Assembly: GCA_014529385.2 (NCBI GenBank)
Contig: CM043969.1
Location: 21,453,946 to 21,517,945, forward strand
DNA length: 64,000 nucleotides
Source of the DNA: Adiantum capillus-veneris
Taxonomy: Eukaryota > Streptophyta > Polypodiopsida > Polypodiales > Pteridaceae
Direction: 5' to 3'
Of this stretch, positions 9,543 to 19,737 are shown piece after piece. A model generated the notes under the pieces. The model was given only the letters and a program-made list of their open reading frames with translations. It had not been told where the DNA came from and ran no database searches. Position 1 is the first letter of the stretch, and every line of letters starts with the position of its first letter. A program made the position numbers and the translations under genes.

Positions 9543-11606
9543 TGAGGGCGAGCTTTTTGAAATGGGGCCTCCAAACCCAAACCAATGGGCCTACCCTCAC
9601 AAAATGTTCGTAAAGAGGTACGCACACTACTTGGGGCACCACCTTCTTTTGGGAGTGGAGAAGAAAACCAATCCAAATAACACTTGCACTCACCCACTCA
9701 AGCAACACACTTTGAAAACCCCCTTACTCTATATACACTTTGGACACTTGAACACCATCAACGATTATGCAACCCAATGCCGTGCATCAAAATGAAATAT
9801 GCAATTTGTGGAATAGCATTCACCTTCTCCCCATAAGAATACCCATAATACATCCAAACTCTTACTCTCTCAAGCACTCATCAAAAAACCATGCGCACAA
9901 GATTTGCCTCTCAAACACACAAGAGAATCACTTACATCAAACTAACACACTTTGCATAGAGAGCTCATCTCCATCTATGCAATGCCGTGATACAAATAAA
10001 ATCACCATGAGAGGTAGCCACATGCATATGTAATGAAGCAAAAGAGAGTTGGAGTGAGAAATTTCTTTAGACCAATTGAATAAGTGTGGAGAAACAAACC
10101 AATGGTAAATTGAGAATAGAACACTTACTTGATTTCTCGCACACCTTTTAAGGGGAGGACAGACGCTGGCTAACCATCACGAATTGCGACACTTGAAAGT
10201 TTTGAAGATGATTTCATGATCATTAACATAACCATGAGAGAGATCATGATGTATTTACAAGTTGTTGAGGTGCTACAAATGATTTATTGGGTTGATGGAG
10301 TAAGAGATTGTAGAATGGAAAGAGTGGAGAATAGAGTTGCACTTCCTCCAAAGAGGAGGGTTAGGAGGGAGGATGTGAAAGAGGGAGAGTTGGGGTTTTC
10401 TCTACTATTGATCAAGAAACAACATGAAGTTGAAAATATAGGTGTGTGTCCTTGAGTCTCTCCAAGGGGGGCTATTTATAGTTGTGTAGGAGTGGGATTA
10501 TGCTACACTTAATTAGAGTAAGTATTAGACCTAATTAAGTGTCCTTTAACCACTAATTGAATATTGGACATAAAAGGGATTATTTATTCACCAAAAATAT
10601 CATTTTAGACCGTGAAGGCTCCATAGGGGTGCATAATGTAGGTGGGCCCCACCATGAGGCCCTACGGGTGGCTCCTGCGGGGTATCTCAACTTGTCTGTC
10701 TTGGCATTTAGAAAGCATCTTTAGGTTGGTCCCATCACATGCAAGTGACCTTGAACACTCATTGCTCTTCTAGAAGATGAGTGGGGGAAAAATAAGATCT
10801 TACCCTCTTGATTTACAGTTCCCTTTTGCTGCGAATCTGACAGATTTACACTATTTTGACCATAACTTTTTACATGTAACTCGGAATGACATGCTTCAAA
10901 AGGCAAAATTGACCTTCTCAACATGTTTGATATGAATTTGGACTATTCTTTTTGCCCATGCACCAAGGAATTCGGTTTGGAAGGTCCACACTAAGCTAGG
11001 GAACCTTTTGCTTCCAAGTCTTCTTGTATGGGCCATTTGCTTGTATGCATCCAAGGGGAATCATGCTTTTTCAAAAGTCTATGATGCTTAAACAAATAGA
11101 GGAGGGCCCAATATTATTTTCTTGTGAAAAGAATATACAATTGGAGTCCTTTTGAAAGGAGAGAAACTATATGTATATTCTTAAGAGATATTGGGCCACC
11201 TATGTAGGGGGAATAGAAGACTTGTAGAGATGGACCATAATCTTTGGTAAAGACAAGTGGAGAGTTGATTTCCATGGGAATTTATCTATATGGGGTGGAA
11301 GATGGATATATTATTTTTCTACTACTAATTCACAAGAGGTAAGAAAGTTTGGGGGTATATAGTTGGTTATTGTATGTTTATTCTATTTACAAAGCAAAAA
11401 AGAAAAGGGTGGTAATATAAATATATGACTAAGGTGACATTTTTGGGAAGAGTATAATGTATGTGTCACCACAAAGGTTAAACGAAGAGGGGGAATTTAC
11501 TCTAGATAACTTAATAGCGTAGAAAAATATATACACATATGAGGAAGAGGACGTTGAGTAGGTTGACAAATGTTGCAAAAAGATGGTTACCATTTTATGC
11601 CACTCA
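9543..11606 (-). mobile_element. solo LTR of the Tat-1 family, reverse orientation
   Basis: The reverse complement matches the Tat-1 LTRs from TGAGTGGC to GCTCGCCCTCA, with more scattered differences than the Tat-1 pair show between themselves. ACAT flanks it on both sides (9539-9542 and 11607-11610), so it is an insertion that later lost its internal region by LTR-LTR recombination. Removing it with one ACAT restores the gag-protease reading frame, confirming the boundaries. Confidence 0.93.
10472..10481 (-). promoter_or_regulatory. TATA box of the solo LTR
   Basis: On the minus strand this reads CTATAAATAG. The two LTRs of Tat-1 carry ATGAATA at the equivalent place (about 3059 and 23937). 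The solo LTR thus keeps a better promoter, facing opposite to Tat-2. Confidence 0.6.
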
Positions 11607-11610
11607 ACAT

Positions 11611-12883
11611 CTCCATTATCTACATCGATGGTGGCGCACAAATATGTGTCATGAGTGAAAAAATGATGCACCGTTTGGGTTTAGAGGTGAGTCGGCCGGC
11701 ACCATGCCGAGCCAAAATGGCAAATAATTTAAAAGTTCAATGTGTTGGTGTCATAAATGCAGTTAGGATAAAGGAATTCAACACCAAGGTAGATGTGGAT
11801 GTCTTTGTCATGCCACACAAAGGGGAGGGCTACCCTATCATTCTAGGGAGGCCTTGGCTTATGGCTATGAGAGCTAAGCAGGACTGGGACACCGGCATAA
11901 TCCAGATGAAGGATTCAAAAGGGAGGCCAATACTTTACGACATGAAGACAGGTCGGCAATGCGACATGGATCTAGAAACCTCTATGGATGAGTTTTCTAG
12001 TGGTGACTCTTCAACCACTTCAAAGGAGGAGTCAACAATGAGTGAAGAAAGTGACAGTAGCATTGAGGTGATGGGGATCATTCTAAGGGACCCTAAGAAG
12101 ATGGAACAACCCGATGCCTCATCATCAAACCAAGGGGAGACACCAGGTATACAACCTCTGGTAGAAGCAAGTAAGCTACATCAAATGCTCTCTAGTGAGT
12201 TGTGTGGGAAGGAGCGTGAAGATTATATTTTGATGCTAAGTAATTTTACCACATTGTTCATTGATGAATATGATAAAATCACTGGCATCACAGTAGTTCA
12301 ACATCACATTAAGCTCAAGGAGGGAAGTAAACCTGTAGTGCAGAAGCTCAGGCGGCTAGGAGTAATTCAACAAGACGCCCTACTCAAAGAGGTGAGGAAG
12401 TTGCTAGAAGCCGGTTTTATCTATCCTGTTGAAGACTCAGAGTGGGTTTCTCCAGTGGTAGTCACACCAAAGAAGAATGGTAAGTGGAGGGTTTGTGTTG
12501 ATTACAAGCCTCTTAATGCATCCACAAAGAGGGACCATTTTCCTCTTCCTTTTCAAGACGAAATACTCAATGAGGTAGCAGGACATGAGCGCTACACGAT
12601 ATGTGATGGCTACTCAGGCTACTTCCAAATTAGCATCGCTGAAGAAGATCAAAAGAAGACAACCTTCATCACACCATGGGGATGTTTTGCTTACAGAGTT
12701 ATGCCTTTTGGTCTCACTAATGCTCCAGCCACTTTTCAGCGATATGTAACATTTGTTTTTCAGCCATTCTTTGGAAAATCAATCCGTGTTTTTATTGATG
12801 ACTTTTGTATCTATAGCTCTCGCTCTCTTCATTTGGAGAAAGTTTATGAAGGTCTAGCTAGGCTACAAGCTTTGGGGGGCTAA
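11611..12883 (+). pseudogene. pol: pol of Tat-2, part 1: protease and reverse transcriptase
   Basis: Continues the gag frame after the solo LTR. An aspartic protease domain carries IDGGAQ (Asp codon 11627-11629) and ILGRPW. Glycine replaces the usual Thr/Ser of the D-T/S-G-A motif, as it does in Tat-1. An acidic linker follows, then reverse transcriptase with VTPKKNGKWRVCVDYKPLN, GYSGYFQI, MPFGLTNAPATFQ and the catalytic FIDD (12791-12806). The frame ends at a TAA (12881-12883) where Tat-1 has Gln (CAA). The next codons stay in the same frame, so this is a single nonsense change. The enzyme makes DNA from the element RNA inside particles. Confidence 0.9.
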
Positions 12884-15439
12884 CTCAATGTGGAGAAATG
12901 CCACATTGGTGAAAGCAAGGTTACTCTTCTTGGCCATGTGATCTCAGCCAATGGCATTGAAGCTGACCCAAGCAAGATTCAAGCCTTGCTGGCTTTGACC
13001 TCTCCCACCACAACAAAGCAGTTGGTCTCTTTTCTTCAAAAGGTGAGGTATTTGAGTAGGTTCATTCACTTGCTCTCCCAAGTGGTTCTTCCTTTACAAC
13101 AAGTTACCCATCAAGAGATTTTCACTTGGAGTGAAGAAAATGAACAACAATTCAATGAGGTAAAAACAATTCTAGCTTCACTTCCCACCATAGCACCTCC
13201 AAAGTGGGACGAGCCATTTTATGTAAACCCTAGTGTGGGCAATGACACATTTGGGGCTGTATTGATGCAAAAGGATCCTCAAACTTCTTTCATGCCTCCT
13301 ATCTACTTCTCTAGTCGAATGATGACTCCATCAGAAAAGGGATACGCGGCAGTGGAACACATGGTGCTTGCATTAATGTTTGCTACCACCAAATTTTGCT
13401 CTTATTTATTGTCTAGACCATTCATAATCTTAACAATGGAAGAAGTATTTCCTTATGTAATGCAGCACATGGATGTTTCTTGTAGGATTTCCAAATGGCT
13501 CACAAGGCTACAAGAGTTTGACTACACAATGCAAGTGGAGAACTCCACAAGGGCCAGTTTAGGAGGTATTCTCACTCATCGCCACTATGAAAAGAAGCTA
13601 AAGATAAAGCCAAATGATCAAGATATTACACCTGTGTTGGAAGCCCCTAAGGTAAAGGAGGCTCACTCTCTTTTCTTTGATGGAGCCTACAAGAGGAAAG
13701 TGGACAAAGCTGTAGCAGGCATTGTCATCTTCAACAAGCAAGGGGATAAGGTTTTCTCCATTGGGAATCTCTTGGATTCTCACTCTAACAATGAGGCAGA
13801 ATATGCAGCCTTAACTCTTGGGTTAGAGTGGTGTGTGACACAGGGCATTCAACGGTTAAATGTATTTGGTGATGCCATGCTTTTAATAAAACAAATACAA
13901 GGAACTTGGGCTTGTAAAAATCATAGCTTGCTAGGCCATTTACGCAAAGTCAAGGAACTTTTAGGAAAATTTCAAGTTATACAATTACATCATGTCCCTC
14001 GAGCAGAAAATCAAGAAGCAGATGCTCTAGCTAGAGAGAAGTTGCAAGATGTTTCAGTGGTGGGTGCTATCAAGTTGAAGCTGCCTCTCTTCCAAGGTAA
14101 CGATGCTATGCCTGACATCATGAGTTTCTTGGACACAGGAGAGTGTTGTAAAGATCTTACTAAGGGCCAAAAGCAGTGGCTTGTGCGCAAGGCAACAAAA
14201 TACCGCCTTATCAATGACGACCTCTACTGCAAGGGTAAGGATCAAATTCTTAGGCGTGTACCTCTCTCTAGAGAGATCACTGAAATCATTTCAAGTTGCC
14301 ATGATGGTGTTTGCGGAGGACACTTTGCACTTGACATCACTAGTAGAAAGATTCTACCAGCCGGGTTTGTATGGCCTAGTCTACATAGGGATGTGCATCA
14401 TTGGTGTAAAACATGCAAGGAATGTCAAAAGGCAGGAAATAGGAGGCTCACATATGAGCCACAGACTCCTATAATCTCATATGGACCATTTGAGAAATGG
14501 GGAATTGATGCTATTGGGCCTTTGCCAAGGAGCCAATCAGGTAAATTTTATATCATCATGGGTGTGGACTACATGACCAGGTGGGCTGAAGCAGTTGCCA
14601 CCACTCGGATTACAGCTAAGGAAGTGGCTAAGTTCGTATTTAAAAACATTTGTTGCCGTTTTGGCACTCCTCTTGAAATAATTTCTGACAGGGGACCAGG
14701 TTTTAGAGGAGACCTTGTAGGAGAGCTAATGGAGAAGTTAGGTATCTCACGACGACACTCAACTCCCTACTACCCACAATGCAATGGTTTGGTGGAAAAG
14801 GTAAATGGTATGATATGCAAGATCATCACTAAACATGTAAACAATCACAAAAGTGATTGGGACAAGCATCTTATGGATGCACTTTGGGCTTATCGCACTT
14901 CATTTCGCACATCCCTTGGGTTCACACCATATCACTTGGTGTTTGGTAAGGAAGCCATTTTACCCATTGAAGTACAATTGGCTAGTCTCAGGGTACTAGC
15001 TGGGCAGGTGGAACGTCCTAATGCTCATCTCCACAACCACATTCTTGATCTAGAGAGGCTTCAACTAGACAGAGAAGATGCTATCAACTATTATGCAGCA
15101 CAGGTAGAGCAACGTCGACTTACCTTCAACAAGGGACTTAGGGCAAAAGGTCTCAAGAAAGGTATGTTGGTCCTATGGTATGATAACAGGTTTCAAACTA
15201 GGAAGGATAAAAAGTTTTCACCCAGATGGGAGGGACCATTTGTCATTAGAAAGCGCTACGCCAATGGCAGTTACCGATTGATGGATGCAGATGGTAGGCT
15301 CCACAAAACACGTGTCAATGGATGGAGGTTGAAGCAATACTTTTTGAGATTTGATCAAACACCTATGATGGAAATCCCCGAGGAGGGAGACTCCTCCACC
15401 TCAATTGAAGAAGGATCAAGTACAGCGCTAGAGGCATGA
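12884..15439 (+). pseudogene. pol: pol of Tat-2, part 2: RNase H, archaeal-type RNase H, integrase
   Basis: Same frame as part 1, read without a stop to 15439. The order is the reverse transcriptase thumb (LLGHVIS), a gypsy-type RNase H, then a second archaeal-type RNase H with LFFDGAYK, SNNEAEYAALTLGLE, VFGDA and ENQEADALA. Integrase follows: an HHCC zinc motif (about 14297-14440), the catalytic core with Asp (14507), Asp (14687) and Glu (14795) at D-35-E spacing, and a C-terminal domain ending near GSYRLMDADG. No chromodomain is seen. The first in-frame ATG is 12890. The stop lies 28 bp before the 3' LTR. Confidence 0.92.
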
Positions 15440-15450
15440 ATACCTCTAGC

Positions 15451-15467
15451 CTTAGGGGGAGGGCTAA
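15451..15467 (+). other. polypurine tract of Tat-2
   Basis: CTTAGGGGGAGGGCTAA abuts the TG of the 3' LTR. The G-rich core and trailing GGGCTAA are shared with Tat-1 at 22780-22797. It would prime plus-strand DNA synthesis. Confidence 0.85.
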
Positions 15468-16600
15468 TGAGGCAAGCTTTTCCATGCATGGGAACCCCCC
15501 CATATATTTTTGCCCTTTTACCAAAATATTTCCTATTATATAAGTTACTTTTGATTTTTTCACAAACGTTTTAGCCTTTATTAAATAAATAAGACTTATG
15601 CTAATCAATCACGATATAGCATAAATAAGTAAGCTTTCTTTGTTGATCTCTCTTTTGACCTTAAATATTAAATATATATATTCTAAGTTACATTATATAT
15701 TTTAGTATTTTATAATATATTTTTCATGTATGTATATTATTCCACCCTACCAAATATTTTATTCACTAGTTTTCATTTTCAAACCTCAACCCCACTTTCA
15801 AATTTCAATAATACCTCCATCTAGATGATTGCCAATCTTTTCAAAACTCTAGGTCATATTTTCATACACATGAAGGAGCTTACACTTGAAGGCAAGAGAG
15901 AAGTCCACTCAAAGGGGACCACCAAAAGACTTTTGTAGCCACAAATAATACATTATTTGGCTGAATTTTTTAAGTAAAGAAGAACCCCGAATCTGAAGAA
16001 GCGTTCAACATGAAAGATGTAGCTCGTGATCTCAACTTTTAGCTCAATTATTTTTCAGAATTTTTGGAGTTATGAACACGGAGATATGATTTTTGTAGTG
16101 GATCCCAGGTTTCTCGTGTAATGGTGACACAGGCCATCCCCAATTTTCTTCCCTCTAGAATGGCTATGGTTCTACAAGTCTTCAAGCATGATTACAAGAG
16201 ACAAGGCTCTTTTAATGAGGTCTTGGCAAGTCTAGAGTGATTCTATCACCATTTTTGGAGGATCCATCCTCATCAACAACTATCCACCTTTGACAATCTC
16301 TCTTGTAAATTTCTTACCTCTCTCTTCTCTCCCTAATAAGCTTATGTCTAGCCAAAGCTAAACTATTGTAAATATCTCCTATCCTCTACATCCTACCCAC
16401 ATTCTCTCATCTTCTCTCTCTATTGACTCTGGTATTTTAAATAATGAGGAGACAAGATGGGAGCCACAGTCACATGCACCCCATTTTCCTAGTCACCAAA
16501 GTGGGACACTCACCTCAAATAGAAATATTGCTAAATCCTCCCCTCCTTCCCTATATAAGGAGGCCATGAGAGCTCACTTAAACACACACACACACACACA

Positions 16601-16633
<33 letters not shown>

Positions 16634-17415
16634 CTATCCATACACACTCTTGTGGTACATGCTTGTAGGATGAACCCTAATCACATAATCACAACACCAT
16701 CATCATCACCATCACCATGCACAAAAGATGAGCACCACACCTCCACACCACTTGTAATTAAGGGTTGAAGGCACAATTTCAAGAAGAAGAAGGGTGGACA
16801 CACTCATGATATTCCTCGCCATCAACTCCCATCTCTCCATTATGCCTCCTACGATCTTGGCCCCTTCTCATTTTCTTGCCATACGCTACCTATTGTATTC
16901 ATCTTTTGCAAGCAATCAACACACTCCATCTTGGTGCCATACTTTGTGTCGCTTTGGATACATCTCATTGTGAGTATGGTATATGCTTGTTCCTTGCGTT
17001 TTTTTTTTCTGCTTATGTAAAGGTGTGCGGATTCGCCACCATACACACACCCTCTCTCTCTCCCTCTCATATTCCTATAATCTTGCTACTTCCATCTTGA
17101 GGTGTGCGGATTCGCCACCTCTTGTATGATAAGTGAGCATACTCACAAGTTTCCCCTACCTCATTATCTTCCTTACTAACATGCACGAGTAGCGAGCCCA
17201 TTCTCACTCACTCACCACTCCTCTCACCTTATTCTCCGACCACCCCATTCCACATTTAGGCGTGGATCTTGAAATTGTTTTCCATGGCATGCTTCATTGT
17301 GTATATGTATGCGTCCTAGACGCATATCTTGCTAGGTGGTATCCCCCATGATGAGGCCATTGTGCATAGTCTTGGTGTAGAGGCCACCGGGTCTATTTTT
17401 CACTTCCGCCTCTTA
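15468..17415 (+). repeat. 3' LTR of Tat-2
   Basis: The counterpart of 4755-6721. The TATA box is retained at 16551-16559 (CTATATAAG) and the CA array is interrupted by a TA at about 16605. A short segment present in the 5' copy near 6634-6647 is missing near 17340. It is followed by GAAG and the resumed Tat-1 gag frame. Confidence 0.92.
16551..16559 (+). promoter_or_regulatory. TATA box in Tat-2 3' LTR
   Basis: CTATATAAG is identical to 5838-5846. In this copy it would drive transcription out into Tat-1 gag. Confidence 0.65.
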
Positions 17416-19737
17416 GAAGTCAAGCTACGAGCCTTCCCGTTGGTTCTAAAAGCAGAAGCTAAAGCATGGTATGAGACCTTGCAACCCTAGATCAAGTCCA
17501 ACTGGGAGAGACTACGAGCAAGCTTCCTCTCCAAGTTCGGGAAAGGTGATACTTCTGAAGGACTATGGAAATGTCTTATTGGACATAAGCAGGTATCACT
17601 TGAAGACTATCCCTCTTATGAAGCAACCTTTGTCAATCTATGGGGTAGGTGGGAGGCTACATTAGAAAATCATGGTGGTGCACCTAACTTTCTAAAAAAA
17701 GAGAGATTCATGGTTGGCTTGTATCCACTTTTAAAGGCTAAAGTAGAGCTAAAATTCCCATCCACCTTCGAAGAAGCACGTGAGGTATCCATCATCAAGT
17801 TTAGAAAACTACACTTCCAAGCACATAGAGCAAGGGGTTTAAATGAAGTGAGTGAGAGGGAGTCTTTACAAACCATGGAAGCACCAATTAGGGCCCCTCT
17901 TGCACAATCTTCACAAATAGGAGATAAATATCAACAAGAGGTTTTACAAAGGCTAACTCAACAGCTTGAGAACCTCACTTTGAATCTAGTACAGGGCCTA
18001 CCTCAACAACGACAACCAAGAGAAGGGAATCGCAATCAACGAAGACAAGCTCAAGATTTGCGATGTTGGAATTGCAATGAAATGGGCCATGGCATGTACA
18101 ATTGTCCACATCCAAGGCGACTTCCGGGAGACATATATCCCCCCAGACTGCCTCCTCTCATTGTGCAGCAAGAACTAGCTCAAGGGCCACAAATCCTTCG
18201 TCGACCACCACCACCAGCAAATATACCTCCCGTCCCACATGAGGAGGAAGTAAGAGGAGTCAACATCATCAAGATAGAAGAGGTAATAGATGATCATACT
18301 CTAAACTTTGATGTTATGCCGGCAGAAAAACACACAAGAGCACATGATAAGGATGAAGACATGAGAAGTGAAGTAACAAATTCAGCTAGAAGGGACAAGA
18401 AGAAGAAGTCAAAGATGGAAGAAGCTAAAAGTAGCAGAAAGAAAAGATCAAGGCGAAGGGAAATTGGTATCAACGACTTCCCATTGGGAAAGGAGCTAGA
18501 GTCCTACAACATCCTGGAGGATTTACAAACCCAAAAGCCAAAAATTTCATGGCCTCAACTTCTACACCTATCAGCCAAAGTAAGAAGGCAATGGCCAAAG
18601 TTGGTAAGTACAAGAATTCCAAAAAAGAAAGCAAATCTTTCCATTAAGGTTGTGGCCTCAAAGCTACAAAAAGATGTGGAACCCATTGTGGATGCTTACA
18701 TAAGGGGTAAAAAGGTGTCTAATGTATATGTTGATGGTGGAGCTCAAATGTGTGTCATCACGGAAAAATCAATGAACAGGTTGGGGCTTGAAATTACAAA
18801 GTCCTCTAATTGTCAAGCTAGGCTAGCCAACAACTCAAGTGTGAAGTGTTTGGGGATCATTGAAAATGTAAAAGTCTCTGTATGTAACATAGATGCACGA
18901 GTGGATATGTATGTCATGCCAACTAAGGGGGAGGGCTATCCCATCATCCTAGGGAGGCCTTGGCTCATTGCTGTGAATGCAGATAAAAAATGGGAAAGTG
19001 GTCGTTTGATTCTTAAGAAGGGTCAACCGGTGGTGTATGATTGGCGAGAAGGAAAGCAACTAGATATCAACTATGAAACCATGGCAGATGAAGAGAGCGA
19101 GAAGGAGAGTCCTTACTCAAGTGACGAGGAAGCATCAACCAGTGCATCAACCAGTGAAGAGGAGTCTTCTTTGGAGGTAATGGGAATTGTATTCAACGCC
19201 AACACTCAAGATGTTTCTGTAGAAGAAAAGCCAACAGACAATCACACACGAGTGGATGAAAGATGCCACCACCTTGAAGAAGGATTTGAGAAGATGCTTG
19301 CAAAAGATCTTACTTGTGAGGAGAAGAGGTCCTACATCAATATGTTAAGGAGGTATTCCAATTTGTTTATCACTGACTACTCACAAACAAGAGGTGTAGA
19401 TGTAATAGAGCATCGAATTGAATTGAAACCAGGGACCAAACCCGTGGCTCAAAAGTTAAGGCGACTAGGATCTGTGCAACAAAAGGCTCTCCTACAAGAA
19501 GTGAATCCACTCTTGAAGGATGGCTTCATCTATCCATTATCCAACTCCGAATGGGTATCACCTATTGTAGTCACTCCCAAGAAGAATGGTAAGTGGAGGG
19601 TCTGCGTGGATTACAAACCCCTCAACGCTGCGACAAAGAGGGACCACTTCCCTCTCCCTTTCCAAGATGAAATTTTGAATGAAGTAGCAGGTCACGAATG
19701 CTACACTGTGTGTGATGGGTATTCAAGATATTTTTAA
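17416..19737 (+). pseudogene. Tat-1 gag (remainder), protease and start of reverse transcriptase
   Basis: The Tat-1 gag frame resumes in phase after the GAAG duplication. It has a stop (TAG 17488-17490), then reads through capsid motifs (LWGRW, NFLKKERF), a zinc knuckle (CWNCNEMGHGMYNC), a basic segment, WPQLLHLSAKVRRQW, the protease motif YVDGGAQ and ILGRPW, an acidic Ser/Glu linker and the first half of reverse transcriptase (VTPKKNGKWRVCVDYKPLN). It ends at TAA 19735, where Tat-2 has Gln. The longest clean frame starts at 17710. Both stops fit C-to-T change of a Gln codon. Confidence 0.9.

Larger units (their letters stand above)
4755..17415 (+). mobile_element. Tat-2: Tat-lineage LTR retrotransposon inserted in Tat-1 gag
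   Basis: LTRs at 4755-6721 and 15468-17415 start TGAGGCAAGC. The 5' copy ends in CCCA; in the 3' copy this reads CTTA, which looks like two C-to-T changes. GAAG flanks the element on both sides. Inside are a primer-binding site, a 154-residue leader ORF, one 70-residue leader ORF, gag, protease, reverse transcriptase, two RNase H domains, integrase and a polypurine tract. A solo LTR of the Tat-1 family interrupts it at 9543-11606. The pol frame has only one stop (12881), so apart from that insertion this is the best-preserved coding copy here. Confidence 0.93.

Noticed and set aside
9543-9795. C-terminal extension of the Tat-2 gag frame
   Set aside because: The frame runs into the reversed solo LTR. 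The target duplication and the resumed frame at 11611 show these codons are not part of gag.
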